A stretch of 64,000 nt of DNA. Origin: CAVWSM01 sp963799425. Lineage in GTDB: Bacteria > Actinomycetota > Actinomycetes > Jiangellales > Jiangellaceae. Under the pieces are notes generated by a model, which was given only the letters and a program-made list of their open reading frames with translations, ran no database searches and was not told the origin of the DNA. The first letter of the stretch is position 1. Each line of letters begins with the position of its first letter. Below are positions 33,501 through 40,634 of this stretch, piece after piece. The translations under genes and the position numbers were made by a program. Location: contig CAWCXA010000009.1 in assembly GCA_963799425.1 (NCBI GenBank), positions 124,001 to 188,000 of the forward strand, read 5' to 3'.

Positions 33501-35150
33501 ATGCGAGCTCTCACTCGCAAGAGCGCCCTGGCGGGCGCTCTGGGCATCGCCCTGTTCGCCAGCGCCTGTGGCGGTGGCGACGATGACAGCGGCGAGGACG
33601 CCGGGCAGGACGTCGGTGCATTAAGCGGCGAGGTCACAACCCACGGCTGCACGCCGGAGAACCCGTTCATCCCGAGCAACACCAACGAGACCTGCGGTGG
33701 CGACGTGCTCGACGCCATTACGGCCAAGCTGGTCCGCTACGACGCCGAGACCGCCGAGCCGATCAACCAAGTCGCGGAGTCGATCGAGTCGGACGACGCG
33801 ACCAACTGGACGATCACCCTCAAGGATGGCTGGACGTTCCACGACGGCACGCCGGTCAACGCCGAGAGCTTCGTCAACGCGTGGAACTGGGCGGCCTACG
33901 GGCCCAACGCGCAGCAGAACGCCTACTTCTTTGAGCCGATCGAGGGCTACGCCGACCTGCAGTCGGAGGACCCGGACGGTGACGGCCCGCAGGAGGCTCC
34001 CGCGCCGGCGGTCACCGAGATGTCCGGACTGGCGGTCGTTGACGACCTCACCTTCACGGTGAAGACCTCGTCACCGACGTCCAACCTCCCGGTTCGCCTC
34101 GGCTACACCGCGTTCTCGCCGCTGCCGGAGAGCTTCTTCGCTGACGACGGTGCTGCCTTTGGCGCCGCGCCGATCGGTGCTGGCCCGTACAAGTTCGTGT
34201 CCTACACCGAGGGCCAGGACATCAAGCTCACGGCCAACGAGGACTACGCCGGCGACAACCCGCCGCAGGTCAAGGACCTCACGTTCAAGATCTACGTGGA
34301 GGATGACGCCGCCTACGCAGACCTGATCTCCGGCAACCTCGACCTCATGGACACCCTCCCGGTGTCCGCGCTCGCCGGCGAGCAGTTCCGCTCGGACCTC
34401 GGCGACCGCGTGGTCGAGCAGGCCTCGGGCACCATTCAGACGCTGTCCTTCCCCAACGTCGCGCCGTACGACAACGCTGACCTGCGCAAGGCCATCTCGG
34501 AGGCAATCGACCGCGAGACGATCACCCAGACCATCTTCGCCGGCTCGCGGGCGCCGTTATCGGGTTACGTCTCGCCGATCGTCGACGGTTACAAGGAGGG
34601 CGTCTGCGGCGATCCCTGCACGTTTAACGCCGACGCTGCGGTGGCTAGCCTTGAGGCTGCAGGTGGCTTCACGGGCACCCTGGAGCTCGCCTACAACGCT
34701 GACGGCGGCCACCAGGAGTGGGTTGACGCGGCTTGCGTCTCCATCACCAACACCCTGGGCATCGCCTGCCAGGGCAAGCCGTACGTCGACTTCGCCACCT
34801 TGCGGGCCGACGTCAACGACCGCGCGATCACGGTCCCGTTCCGCACCGGTTGGCAGATGGACTACCCGTCGATCGAGAACTTCCTGGCTCCGATCTTCGG
34901 AACCGGGGCGGGCTCCAACGACACGGACTACTCCAACCCGGAGTTCGACTCGCTGCTTGAAGAGGCCGCCGCGGCCCAGGGCGACGAGGCCAACACCCTG
35001 TACCAGGAGGCCGAGGCAGTCGTGTCCGAGGACTTCCCGGTCATCCCGCTCTGGTACGTGACGACCACGGGAGGCTTCTCCGAGAACGTCGCTTCGGTTC
35101 AGTTCAACCCGTTCGGCGTGCCGGACTGGACGAGCATCACGCTCAACTAG
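33501..35150 (+). CDS. oppA: Oligopeptide ABC transporter substrate-binding lipoprotein
   Basis: 549 residues from ATG at 33501 (GGAGG at 33490-33494). Lipoprotein signal MRALTRKSALAGALGIALFASAC, with the lipobox cysteine at 23, then the SBP_bac_5 fold: ETAEPINQVAESIESDDATNW, LKDGWTFHDGTPVNAESFVNAWNW, DLRKAISEAIDRETI, and WQMDYPSIENFL near the C-terminus. It captures peptides outside the membrane for the OppBCDF complex encoded downstream. Choice of the opp over the dpp name is by size and order only; the substrate is not proven. Confidence 0.93.
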   Translation: MRALTRKSALAGALGIALFASACGGGDDDSGEDAGQDVGALSGEVTTHGCTPENPFIPSNTNETCGGDVLDAITAKLVRYDAETAEPINQVAESIESDDATNWTITLKDGWTFHDGTPVNAESFVNAWNWAAYGPNAQQNAYFFEPIEGYADLQSEDPDGDGPQEAPAPAVTEMSGLAVVDDLTFTVKTSSPTSNLPVRLGYTAFSPLPESFFADDGAAFGAAPIGAGPYKFVSYTEGQDIKLTANEDYAGDNPPQVKDLTFKIYVEDDAAYADLISGNLDLMDTLPVSALAGEQFRSDLGDRVVEQASGTIQTLSFPNVAPYDNADLRKAISEAIDRETITQTIFAGSRAPLSGYVSPIVDGYKEGVCGDPCTFNADAAVASLEAAGGFTGTLELAYNADGGHQEWVDAACVSITNTLGIACQGKPYVDFATLRADVNDRAITVPFRTGWQMDYPSIENFLAPIFGTGAGSNDTDYSNPEFDSLLEEAAAAQGDEANTLYQEAEAVVSEDFPVIPLWYVTTTGGFSENVASVQFNPFGVPDWTSITLN

Positions 35151-35165
35151 TCGCGTTCCGCATGT

Positions 35166-35206
35166 GCGGCCTGCCGCCCTCGGTCACCCCGAGGTCGGCA
35201 GGCCGC
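35166..35206 (+). terminator. Strong hairpin between oppA and oppB
   Basis: An 11-bp perfect outer stem (35166-35176 with 35196-35206) encloses a second short stem. It begins 15 bases after the oppA stop. Such hairpins stabilise or end the binding-protein mRNA so that more OppA than permease is made. Confidence 0.65.
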
Positions 35207-35363
35207 CGTGTACGCCCCAAGATCTACAGCGAACGGCTGCTGAAGAGGCGTATCACCTCTTCCGCTGTCCCGGCGGAGCGTATCGCCTAGCGGCGCTACG
35301 CTTACTCAGTTCCGCGGTGGCAGGATCCCGCCGCTGGGCAAGCTCACCCACGAGGGAGGGTCC

Positions 35364-36290
35364 ATGGGCCGATACATACTTCGGCGCCTGCTCCAGATGA
35401 TCCCAGTGATCATCGGAACAACCTTCATCATTTTCATGATGGTCTACGCCTTGCCCGGTGATCCCTTCGCCACCGCCTGTGGTGAGCGGGCCTGCAGCCC
35501 GCAATACATCGCGGCACGGAGCGCGGAGCTCGGGCTGGACCAGCCGATCTTGGTGCAGTACTGGAACTACCTGACTGGTCTCCTCCAAGGCGACTTCGGC
35601 GAGACGGTCTCCGGTGTCCAGGTCATCGACCGCATCGGGGAGGTCTACCCCAACACCGTCAAGCTTGCGGTCGTGGCGATCCTGGTCGAGATCTTCGTCG
35701 GGGTCACCGCTGGCATCGTGGCGGGCCTCCGGCGCGGCGGATTCATCGACAGCCTGGTGCTGGTCACTACCACCTTCCTCGTGTCGATCCCGGTATTCGT
35801 GATCGCCTTCAGCGCGCAGTACGTCGTGGGTGTCAGGCTTGGCTGGGCCCCACCGACGGTCAGCGGCGATTCACCGATCTGCCACTACATCCTCCCGGGC
35901 ATCGTCCTGGCCAGTCTTTCCACCGCCTACGTCGCGCGGCTCATGCGCACCAACCTCGCGGAAAATCTTCGCTCGGACTACGTGCGCACGGCCAAGGCCA
36001 AGGGGCTTCCGCGGCGCCGCGTCGTCGGGATCCACACCTTGCGCAACTCGCTGATCCCGGTCGTTACGTTCCTCGGCGCCGAGTTCGGCACGCTGATTGG
36101 TGGTGCAATCGTCACCGAAGGCATCTTCAACATCAACGGTGTCGGTGGCCTCGTCTTCCGGAGCATCCGAGTGCGTGAGGGGGCGATGGTGACCGGCGTG
36201 ATCACGGTGCTCGTCCTCGTCTATCTGTTCGCCAGTCTTCTGGTCGACCTGCTCTACGCCGTCCTCGACCCCAGGATTCGCTATGAGTGA
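35364..36290 (+). CDS. oppB: Oligopeptide ABC transporter permease, OppB type
   Basis: 308 residues from ATG at 35364 with GAGGGAGGG upstream. Six membrane helices; the first is RRLLQMIPVIIGTTFIIFMM. The EAA loop that contacts the ATPases is YVARLMRTNLAENLRSDYVR followed by TAKAKGLPRRRVVGIHTLRN. The insert GERACSPQYIAARSAELGLDQP is the usual OppB periplasmic region. Forms the channel with OppC. The stop lies 8 bp inside oppC. Confidence 0.96.
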   Translation: MGRYILRRLLQMIPVIIGTTFIIFMMVYALPGDPFATACGERACSPQYIAARSAELGLDQPILVQYWNYLTGLLQGDFGETVSGVQVIDRIGEVYPNTVKLAVVAILVEIFVGVTAGIVAGLRRGGFIDSLVLVTTTFLVSIPVFVIAFSAQYVVGVRLGWAPPTVSGDSPICHYILPGIVLASLSTAYVARLMRTNLAENLRSDYVRTAKAKGLPRRRVVGIHTLRNSLIPVVTFLGAEFGTLIGGAIVTEGIFNINGVGGLVFRSIRVREGAMVTGVITVLVLVYLFASLLVDLLYAVLDPRIRYE

Positions 36291-37269
36291 CCCCACAGCC
36301 GCTGCGCAGGCGGCAGCGCCAACGACTCTCGGCGACCCCGCCGGGATCATCAGTGCGGAGCCTGTCGGTACGCCGACACCACCAACGGAGCAGCAACAGC
36401 GAGAAGAGCGCGTCAGCTCGCTCGGCCGCGATGCCTGGCGGGATCTGCGACGCAACCCGGTCTTCATCGTCGCGTCGATCCTGATCGCGTTCATCGTGCT
36501 GATGGCCGTCTGGCCACAGCTGTTCACGAGCGTCGACCCCAACAAGGGCGACCTGGCGGCGAGCCGACTCCCGCCCTCCTCCGAGCACTGGTTCGGCACC
36601 GACGTCGTCGGACGCGATGTCTATGCGCGCACGATCTACGGAGCGCGACCTTCGTTGCTTGTCGGCGTCCTTACAACCCTCGCCGTCCTGTTCTTCGGAT
36701 CGCTGCTTGGTGTGATTTCCGGTTACTACGGCAAGACCGACGCCGTGTTGTCGCGACTCACCGACATCTTCTACAGCATCCCGCTGGTGCTCGGTGCGGT
36801 CCTCATTCTGGTGACGTTCCAGAGCGCCTCGCCGAGCTTCACAGAGACCGTTGGTCTTGTGGTCTTCGCACTGGCGATCCTGGGTTGGACGGTGTTCTTC
36901 CGGATCATGCGCTCACAGGTGCTCCAGGTCAAGCAGGCCGACTACATCCAAGCAGCGAAGGCCATGGGCGCGAGCGGTTGGCGCATCATGATGAAGCACA
37001 TCGTCCCCAACTCGCTCGCGCCGGTCATCGTGGTGGCGACGATCTCGCTCGGTGCCTACATCGGCGCCGAGGCGACGTTGAGCTTCCTCGGCATCGGTCT
37101 GCAGCCGCCTGTCGTGTCATGGGGAATCGCAATTTCGCAAGCGCAGCCATACATCCGAGTTTCGCCGTACCTGCTCCTCTTCCCGGGCGCCTTCGTGTCC
37201 ATCACGGTGCTCGCGTTCATCCTGCTCGGCGACGCGGTGCGCGACGCTCTCGACCCCAAGCTGCGCTGA
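36283..37269 (+). CDS. oppC: Oligopeptide ABC transporter permease, OppC type
   Basis: 328 residues. An Ala/Pro-rich cytoplasmic head of some 45 residues precedes six helices. HWFGTDVVGRDVYARTIYGA is the OppC signature after helix 1, and the EAA loop is RIMRSQVLQVKQADYIQAAK followed by AMGASGWRIMMKHIVPN. Partner of OppB. It overlaps oppB by 8 bp and is followed 3 bp later by oppD. Confidence 0.96.
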   Translation: MSDPTAAAQAAAPTTLGDPAGIISAEPVGTPTPPTEQQQREERVSSLGRDAWRDLRRNPVFIVASILIAFIVLMAVWPQLFTSVDPNKGDLAASRLPPSSEHWFGTDVVGRDVYARTIYGARPSLLVGVLTTLAVLFFGSLLGVISGYYGKTDAVLSRLTDIFYSIPLVLGAVLILVTFQSASPSFTETVGLVVFALAILGWTVFFRIMRSQVLQVKQADYIQAAKAMGASGWRIMMKHIVPNSLAPVIVVATISLGAYIGAEATLSFLGIGLQPPVVSWGIAISQAQPYIRVSPYLLLFPGAFVSITVLAFILLGDAVRDALDPKLR

Positions 37270-37272
37270 GAG

Positions 37273-38313
37273 GTGACAGTGGCAACCACCGATACGTCCG
37301 TCGAGCCCCGCCCGGGCGAGGCTGGTCACGTACCACTGCTCGAGGTGGAGAACCTCCACGTCGAGTTCCGCACCCGCGACGGAGTCGCGCACGCTGTCAA
37401 CGGCGTCAACTTCACCCTCGAGGAAGGTGAGACGCTCGCGATCCTCGGTGAGTCGGGCTCCGGCAAGAGCGTCACGGCGCAGGCTGTGATGGGCATCCTC
37501 GACACACCGCCGGGCTTCGTCACAGCGGGGGCCGTACGGTTCCGCGGGGAAGACCTGCTTGCGCTGCCCGAGGACCAGCGGCGAAAGTTTCGCGGCCGCA
37601 ACATCGCCATGATCTTCCAGGACGCTCTGTCATCGCTCAATCCGGTGTTCCCGGTCGGCTGGCAGATCGCGGAGATGTTCCGCGTGCACGAAGGCCTGTC
37701 CAAGAAGCAGGCGACCGAGCGCGCGATCGAGCTGATGGAGCGCGTGCGCATCCCTGCGGCCCGGCGCCGCGTGCACGACTACCCGCACCAGTTCTCTGGT
37801 GGCATGCGCCAGCGCATCATGATCGCGATGGCGATTGCGCTTGACCCCGACGTGATCATCGCGGACGAGCCCACGACCGCGCTGGACGTGACTGTGCAGG
37901 CGCAGGTGATGGAGCTCCTCGCCGAGCTGCAGCAAGAGCGCAACATGGGCCTGATCCTGATCACCCACGACCTCGGCGTCGTGGCCGACGTGGCTGACAA
38001 GATCTCGGTCATGTATGCCGGTCGCATCATCGAGCAGGCGCCCGTTGGCGACATCTACGCGCGACCGTCGCATCCGTACACCAAGGGTCTGCTCGAGTCG
38101 ATCCCGCGCGTTGACCTCAAGGGCCAGAAGCTCAACGCCATCAAGGGACTGCCGCCCAACCTGATGCACATCCCAACTGGTTGCGAGTTCAACCCGCGTT
38201 GTCCCTACAAGCAGGACATCTGCCTGACTGACCGTCCGCTGCTGCTGCCGGTGACCCCGCAGCAGTCGAGCGCCTGCCACTTCAGTAAGGAGCTCGTCGA
38301 TGGCACTCTCTGA
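37273..38313 (+). CDS. oppD: Oligopeptide ABC transporter ATPase, OppD type
   Basis: 346 residues from GTG at 37273. Walker A GESGSGKS, Q-loop IFQDALSSLNPVF, signature FSGGMRQRIMIAMA, Walker B DVIIADEPTTALDV. The C-terminal oligopeptide/dipeptide motif region carries cysteines in FNPRCPYKQDIC, which in this family can bind an iron-sulfur cluster. It overlaps oppF by 14 bp. Confidence 0.96.
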   Translation: MTVATTDTSVEPRPGEAGHVPLLEVENLHVEFRTRDGVAHAVNGVNFTLEEGETLAILGESGSGKSVTAQAVMGILDTPPGFVTAGAVRFRGEDLLALPEDQRRKFRGRNIAMIFQDALSSLNPVFPVGWQIAEMFRVHEGLSKKQATERAIELMERVRIPAARRRVHDYPHQFSGGMRQRIMIAMAIALDPDVIIADEPTTALDVTVQAQVMELLAELQQERNMGLILITHDLGVVADVADKISVMYAGRIIEQAPVGDIYARPSHPYTKGLLESIPRVDLKGQKLNAIKGLPPNLMHIPTGCEFNPRCPYKQDICLTDRPLLLPVTPQQSSACHFSKELVDGTL

Positions 38314-39367
38314 CCGCCCCGTCGCTCCGGAGGCTGTCATCGACGGGAAGGCGCCGTCCGGCGAGGTCATCCTCGACGTGCAGGACCTCGTCAAGCACTT
38401 CCCTCTGACCGTGGGGATCCTGTTCAGGCGACAGGTCGGCGCGGTCAAGGCTGTCGACGGCGTCAACCTGCAGCTGCGCCAAGGCGAGACCCTCGGCATC
38501 GTGGGCGAGTCAGGCTGCGGCAAGTCGACGCTCGCCAAGCTCCTGCTGCGCCTCGAGATGCCCACGAGCGGCAGTGCACTGTTCAAAGGCCGCGACATCT
38601 ACAAGGCCAAGGGCCGCGAGCTGAAGGAGATGCGCCGCAACATCCAGATCGTCTTCCAGGACCCGTACTCCTCGCTCAACCCGCGCATGACCGTGGGCGA
38701 CATCGTCGGTGAGCCGTTCGAGATCCACTCCGAGGTGGCGCCCAAGGGTTCCCGGCGTCGTCGCGTGCAGGAGCTGCTCGAGGTTGTCGGCCTCAACCCA
38801 GAGCACATCAACCGTTACCCGCACCAGTTCTCCGGCGGTCAGCGGCAGCGCATCGGCATCGCCCGCGGCCTGGCCCTGCGGCCCGAGATCATCGTCTGCG
38901 ACGAGCCGGTGTCGGCGCTCGACGTGTCGGTCCAGGCGCAGGTGGTCAACCTGCTCGAGGACCTGCAGGACGAGTTCGGGCTGTCGTACATCTTCATCGC
39001 GCACGACCTGTCCGTGGTGCGGCACATCTCCGACCGCGTCGGCGTGATGTACCTCGGCAAGGTCGTCGAGCTCGGCACCGACGAGCAGATCTATGAGCGG
39101 CCGGCGCACCCCTACACGCAGGCCCTGCTCTCCGCCGTGCCGGTGCCCGATCCGGCCGTGCGCGGCCAGCGCGAGCAGATCATCCTGCAGGGTGACCCGC
39201 CGTCGCCGGCCGACCCGCCGTCCGGTTGCCGGTTCCGCACCCGCTGCTGGAAGGCGCAGGAGATCTGCGCGACCGAGGAGCCGCTGCTCACCGTACGCAG
39301 GGGCACCGACCACGAGTCCGCGTGCCACTTCGCGGAGGTCCGCGAGGACGTGGTGGTCACCCACTGA
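38300..39367 (+). CDS. oppF: Oligopeptide ABC transporter ATPase, OppF type
   Basis: 355 residues from ATG at 38300. Walker A GESGCGKST, signature FSGGQRQRIGIARGL, Walker B EIIVCDEPVSALDV, H-loop FIAHDLSVVRH. The C-terminal CRFRTRCWKAQEIC pattern matches OppD. It ends the five-gene operon; 9 bp after its stop begins the inverted-repeat element at 39377, whose hairpin may serve as terminator. Confidence 0.96.
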   Translation: MALSDRPVAPEAVIDGKAPSGEVILDVQDLVKHFPLTVGILFRRQVGAVKAVDGVNLQLRQGETLGIVGESGCGKSTLAKLLLRLEMPTSGSALFKGRDIYKAKGRELKEMRRNIQIVFQDPYSSLNPRMTVGDIVGEPFEIHSEVAPKGSRRRRVQELLEVVGLNPEHINRYPHQFSGGQRQRIGIARGLALRPEIIVCDEPVSALDVSVQAQVVNLLEDLQDEFGLSYIFIAHDLSVVRHISDRVGVMYLGKVVELGTDEQIYERPAHPYTQALLSAVPVPDPAVRGQREQIILQGDPPSPADPPSGCRFRTRCWKAQEICATEEPLLTVRRGTDHESACHFAEVREDVVVTH

Positions 39368-39376
39368 GCGTCGCCC

Positions 39377-39397
39377 CAATGATCACGGAACCCATGC
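39377..39397 (+). repeat. Left terminal inverted repeat
   Basis: Begins CAATGATCACGGAACCCATG. Its exact reverse complement is at 40614-40634. It starts 9 bp after the oppF stop. Confidence 0.9.
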
Positions 39398-39400
39398 CGG

Positions 39401-39440
39401 TGGGGGGTGTGCGAGGCTTGAAAGCCTGGCATGCCCCCCA
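39401..39440 (+). terminator. Left subterminal hairpin, probable oppF terminator
   Basis: Arms TGGGGGG and CCCCCCA at the base, then further paired bases up to a GGCTT/AGCC top, with two G-T wobbles and one mismatch. Homologous in position to the hairpin at 40571-40610 on the other end. It is well placed to end the opp transcript. Confidence 0.65.
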
Positions 39441-39577
39441 CTTGCCTTGCAGGGGCGGAGTTGTTGCTCTGAGGCGACTCGTGCGGCAATCCACAGGCTC
39501 TGGCTGAGGCGAGGGAACGTCCACAGTTTGTCTCCAACGCGAGGCCGACGCTTGCCGGCTCGACCATCCTCCCTGGC

Positions 39578-40546
39578 ATGGATGGGGTACTCACTGGACT
39601 GGCCGCGCGCCAGGGTGGCGCATTCCTGCGTCGGCAAGCCTTGGAGTGCGGCTACAGCGACGACGAGATCAAGCGCCTGTTGCGAGCGCGGGTCTGGGTG
39701 CGCGTACGACGAGGAGCGTACGTCGAGGCGTCCCTCTGGGATTCCCTCGATCCCGCCGGGCAGCATCTAATGCGTGTGCACGCCGTCACGGCCGTGCTCA
39801 CTGAGCCCGCCGTTGTCAGCCACGTCTCGGCTGCGATCGCTCGCGGGTGGCCTGTGTGGGGCAGCGACCTGCGGCGCGTGCACGTGACACGGCCGGACCT
39901 GCATTCAGCGCGGATCGAAGGCGATGTTGTTCATCACGCCGCACGCCTTCGCGACGACGAGGTGGAGTTGTTGCCATCGGGGTTGTTGGTCACGGCCGAT
40001 GCTCGGACGGTGATCGATGTGGCCCGGCGCGACGGCTTCGAACCCGGCGTTGTGACTGCAGACGCGGCCTTGCACCGTGGACTGTCCGCCGACCACCTCA
40101 AGGCTGCGCTCGAGCGCCAGCGTGATTGGGCGGGGTCTGTCGTCGCCGGGCGGGTGGTGGGCTTCGCCGACGGTCGCGCAGAGTCGGTCGGGGAATCCCG
40201 GATGCGGGTTGCGTTCGCCGAGGCTGGTTTACCGGCGCCTGAGCTCCAGCTCGAGTTCGTCGACGAGCGGGGAGTCGTCTGGGCGCGGGTGGACGCCGCA
40301 TTCGAGGAGGAGCGGACGCTGGTGGAGTTCGACGGCAAGGTCAAGTACAAGGTTCCCGAAGGCGCGACCAAGGAGGAGGCGACAGAGATCCTGTGGCGGG
40401 AGAAACTGCGCCAGGACGAGCTGTCGGACCTCGACTGGGAGCTGACTAGAGTCATCTGGCGCGACCTGAGCCCGCGGTACCGGCCGCAGATGATCGCGCG
40501 GGTGCGCAGCCGATTTCGTCGAGGACGTGGTGGTTCGGCGGCCTGA
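39578..40546 (+). CDS. AbiEi-like winged-helix protein with DUF559 nuclease-like domain
   Basis: 322 residues from ATG at 39578. The N-terminal part (5-50) is the AbiEi antitoxin-type winged helix: GGAFLRRQALECGYSDDEIK, then RLLRARVWVRVRRGAYV. A middle domain (60-200) follows, and the C-terminal part (205-315) is DUF559 / Vsr-like: VDAAFEEERTLVEFDGKVKY, with D-x-n-E-F-D-x-K suggesting a PD-(D/E)XK active site. No AbiEii toxin gene is adjacent. The family is very common in actinobacteria with unknown function. Here it is the only cargo between inverted repeats, which raises the possibility that the protein acts on those ends. Confidence 0.82.
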   Translation: MDGVLTGLAARQGGAFLRRQALECGYSDDEIKRLLRARVWVRVRRGAYVEASLWDSLDPAGQHLMRVHAVTAVLTEPAVVSHVSAAIARGWPVWGSDLRRVHVTRPDLHSARIEGDVVHHAARLRDDEVELLPSGLLVTADARTVIDVARRDGFEPGVVTADAALHRGLSADHLKAALERQRDWAGSVVAGRVVGFADGRAESVGESRMRVAFAEAGLPAPELQLEFVDERGVVWARVDAAFEEERTLVEFDGKVKYKVPEGATKEEATEILWREKLRQDELSDLDWELTRVIWRDLSPRYRPQMIARVRSRFRRGRGGSAA

Positions 40547-40570
40547 TCGCGCTTGCCCTCACCAGGCATC

Positions 40571-40610
40571 TGGGGGGAGTGCATGGCTCACGGGCCTTGC
40601 CCTCCCCCCA
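40571..40610 (-). terminator. Right subterminal hairpin
   Basis: Base arms TGGGGGG and CCCCCCA with further pairing inward; changes relative to the left hairpin replace G-T or T-G pairs by G-C and A-T pairs. It can act as a bidirectional terminator between the AbiEi/DUF559 gene and the convergent S9 peptidase gene. Confidence 0.65.
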
Positions 40611-40613
40611 GAA

Positions 40614-40634
40614 GCATGGGTTCCGTGATCATTG
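40614..40634 (-). repeat. Right terminal inverted repeat
   Basis: Exact reverse complement of 39377-39397. It contains the last Gln codon and the TGA stop of the S9 peptidase gene (40629-40634). Confidence 0.9.

Larger units (their letters stand above)
39377..40634. mobile_element. 1,258-bp element with 21-bp terminal inverted repeats and an AbiEi/DUF559 cargo
   Basis: The two ends, 39377-39397 and 40614-40634, are exact reverse complements over 21 bp. Directly inside each end is a 40-bp hairpin (39401-39440 and 40571-40610). Read inward, the 49 bases inside the two ends align without gaps at 33 positions, and several differences keep base-pairing. The single gene inside encodes an AbiEi-type winged helix joined to a DUF559 nuclease-like domain. 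No transposase and no clear target-site duplication are visible. It sits between oppF and the S9 peptidase gene, whose stop codon lies within the right end. Confidence 0.7.

Noticed and set aside
39488..39526. Pair of DnaA-box-like TCCACA sites 30 bp apart
   Set aside because: Both differ from the actinobacterial consensus TTGTCCACA at two positions, and no dnaA, dnaN or AT-rich region is near.
39578..40546. Complete AbiE toxin-antitoxin system
   Set aside because: Only the AbiEi-like winged helix is present, fused to DUF559. There is no AbiEii nucleotidyltransferase gene beside it.
39377..40634. Target-site duplication around the inverted-repeat element
   Set aside because: The flanks (GTCGCCC on the left, TCCCGCG on the right) share no direct repeat, so I do not claim one.
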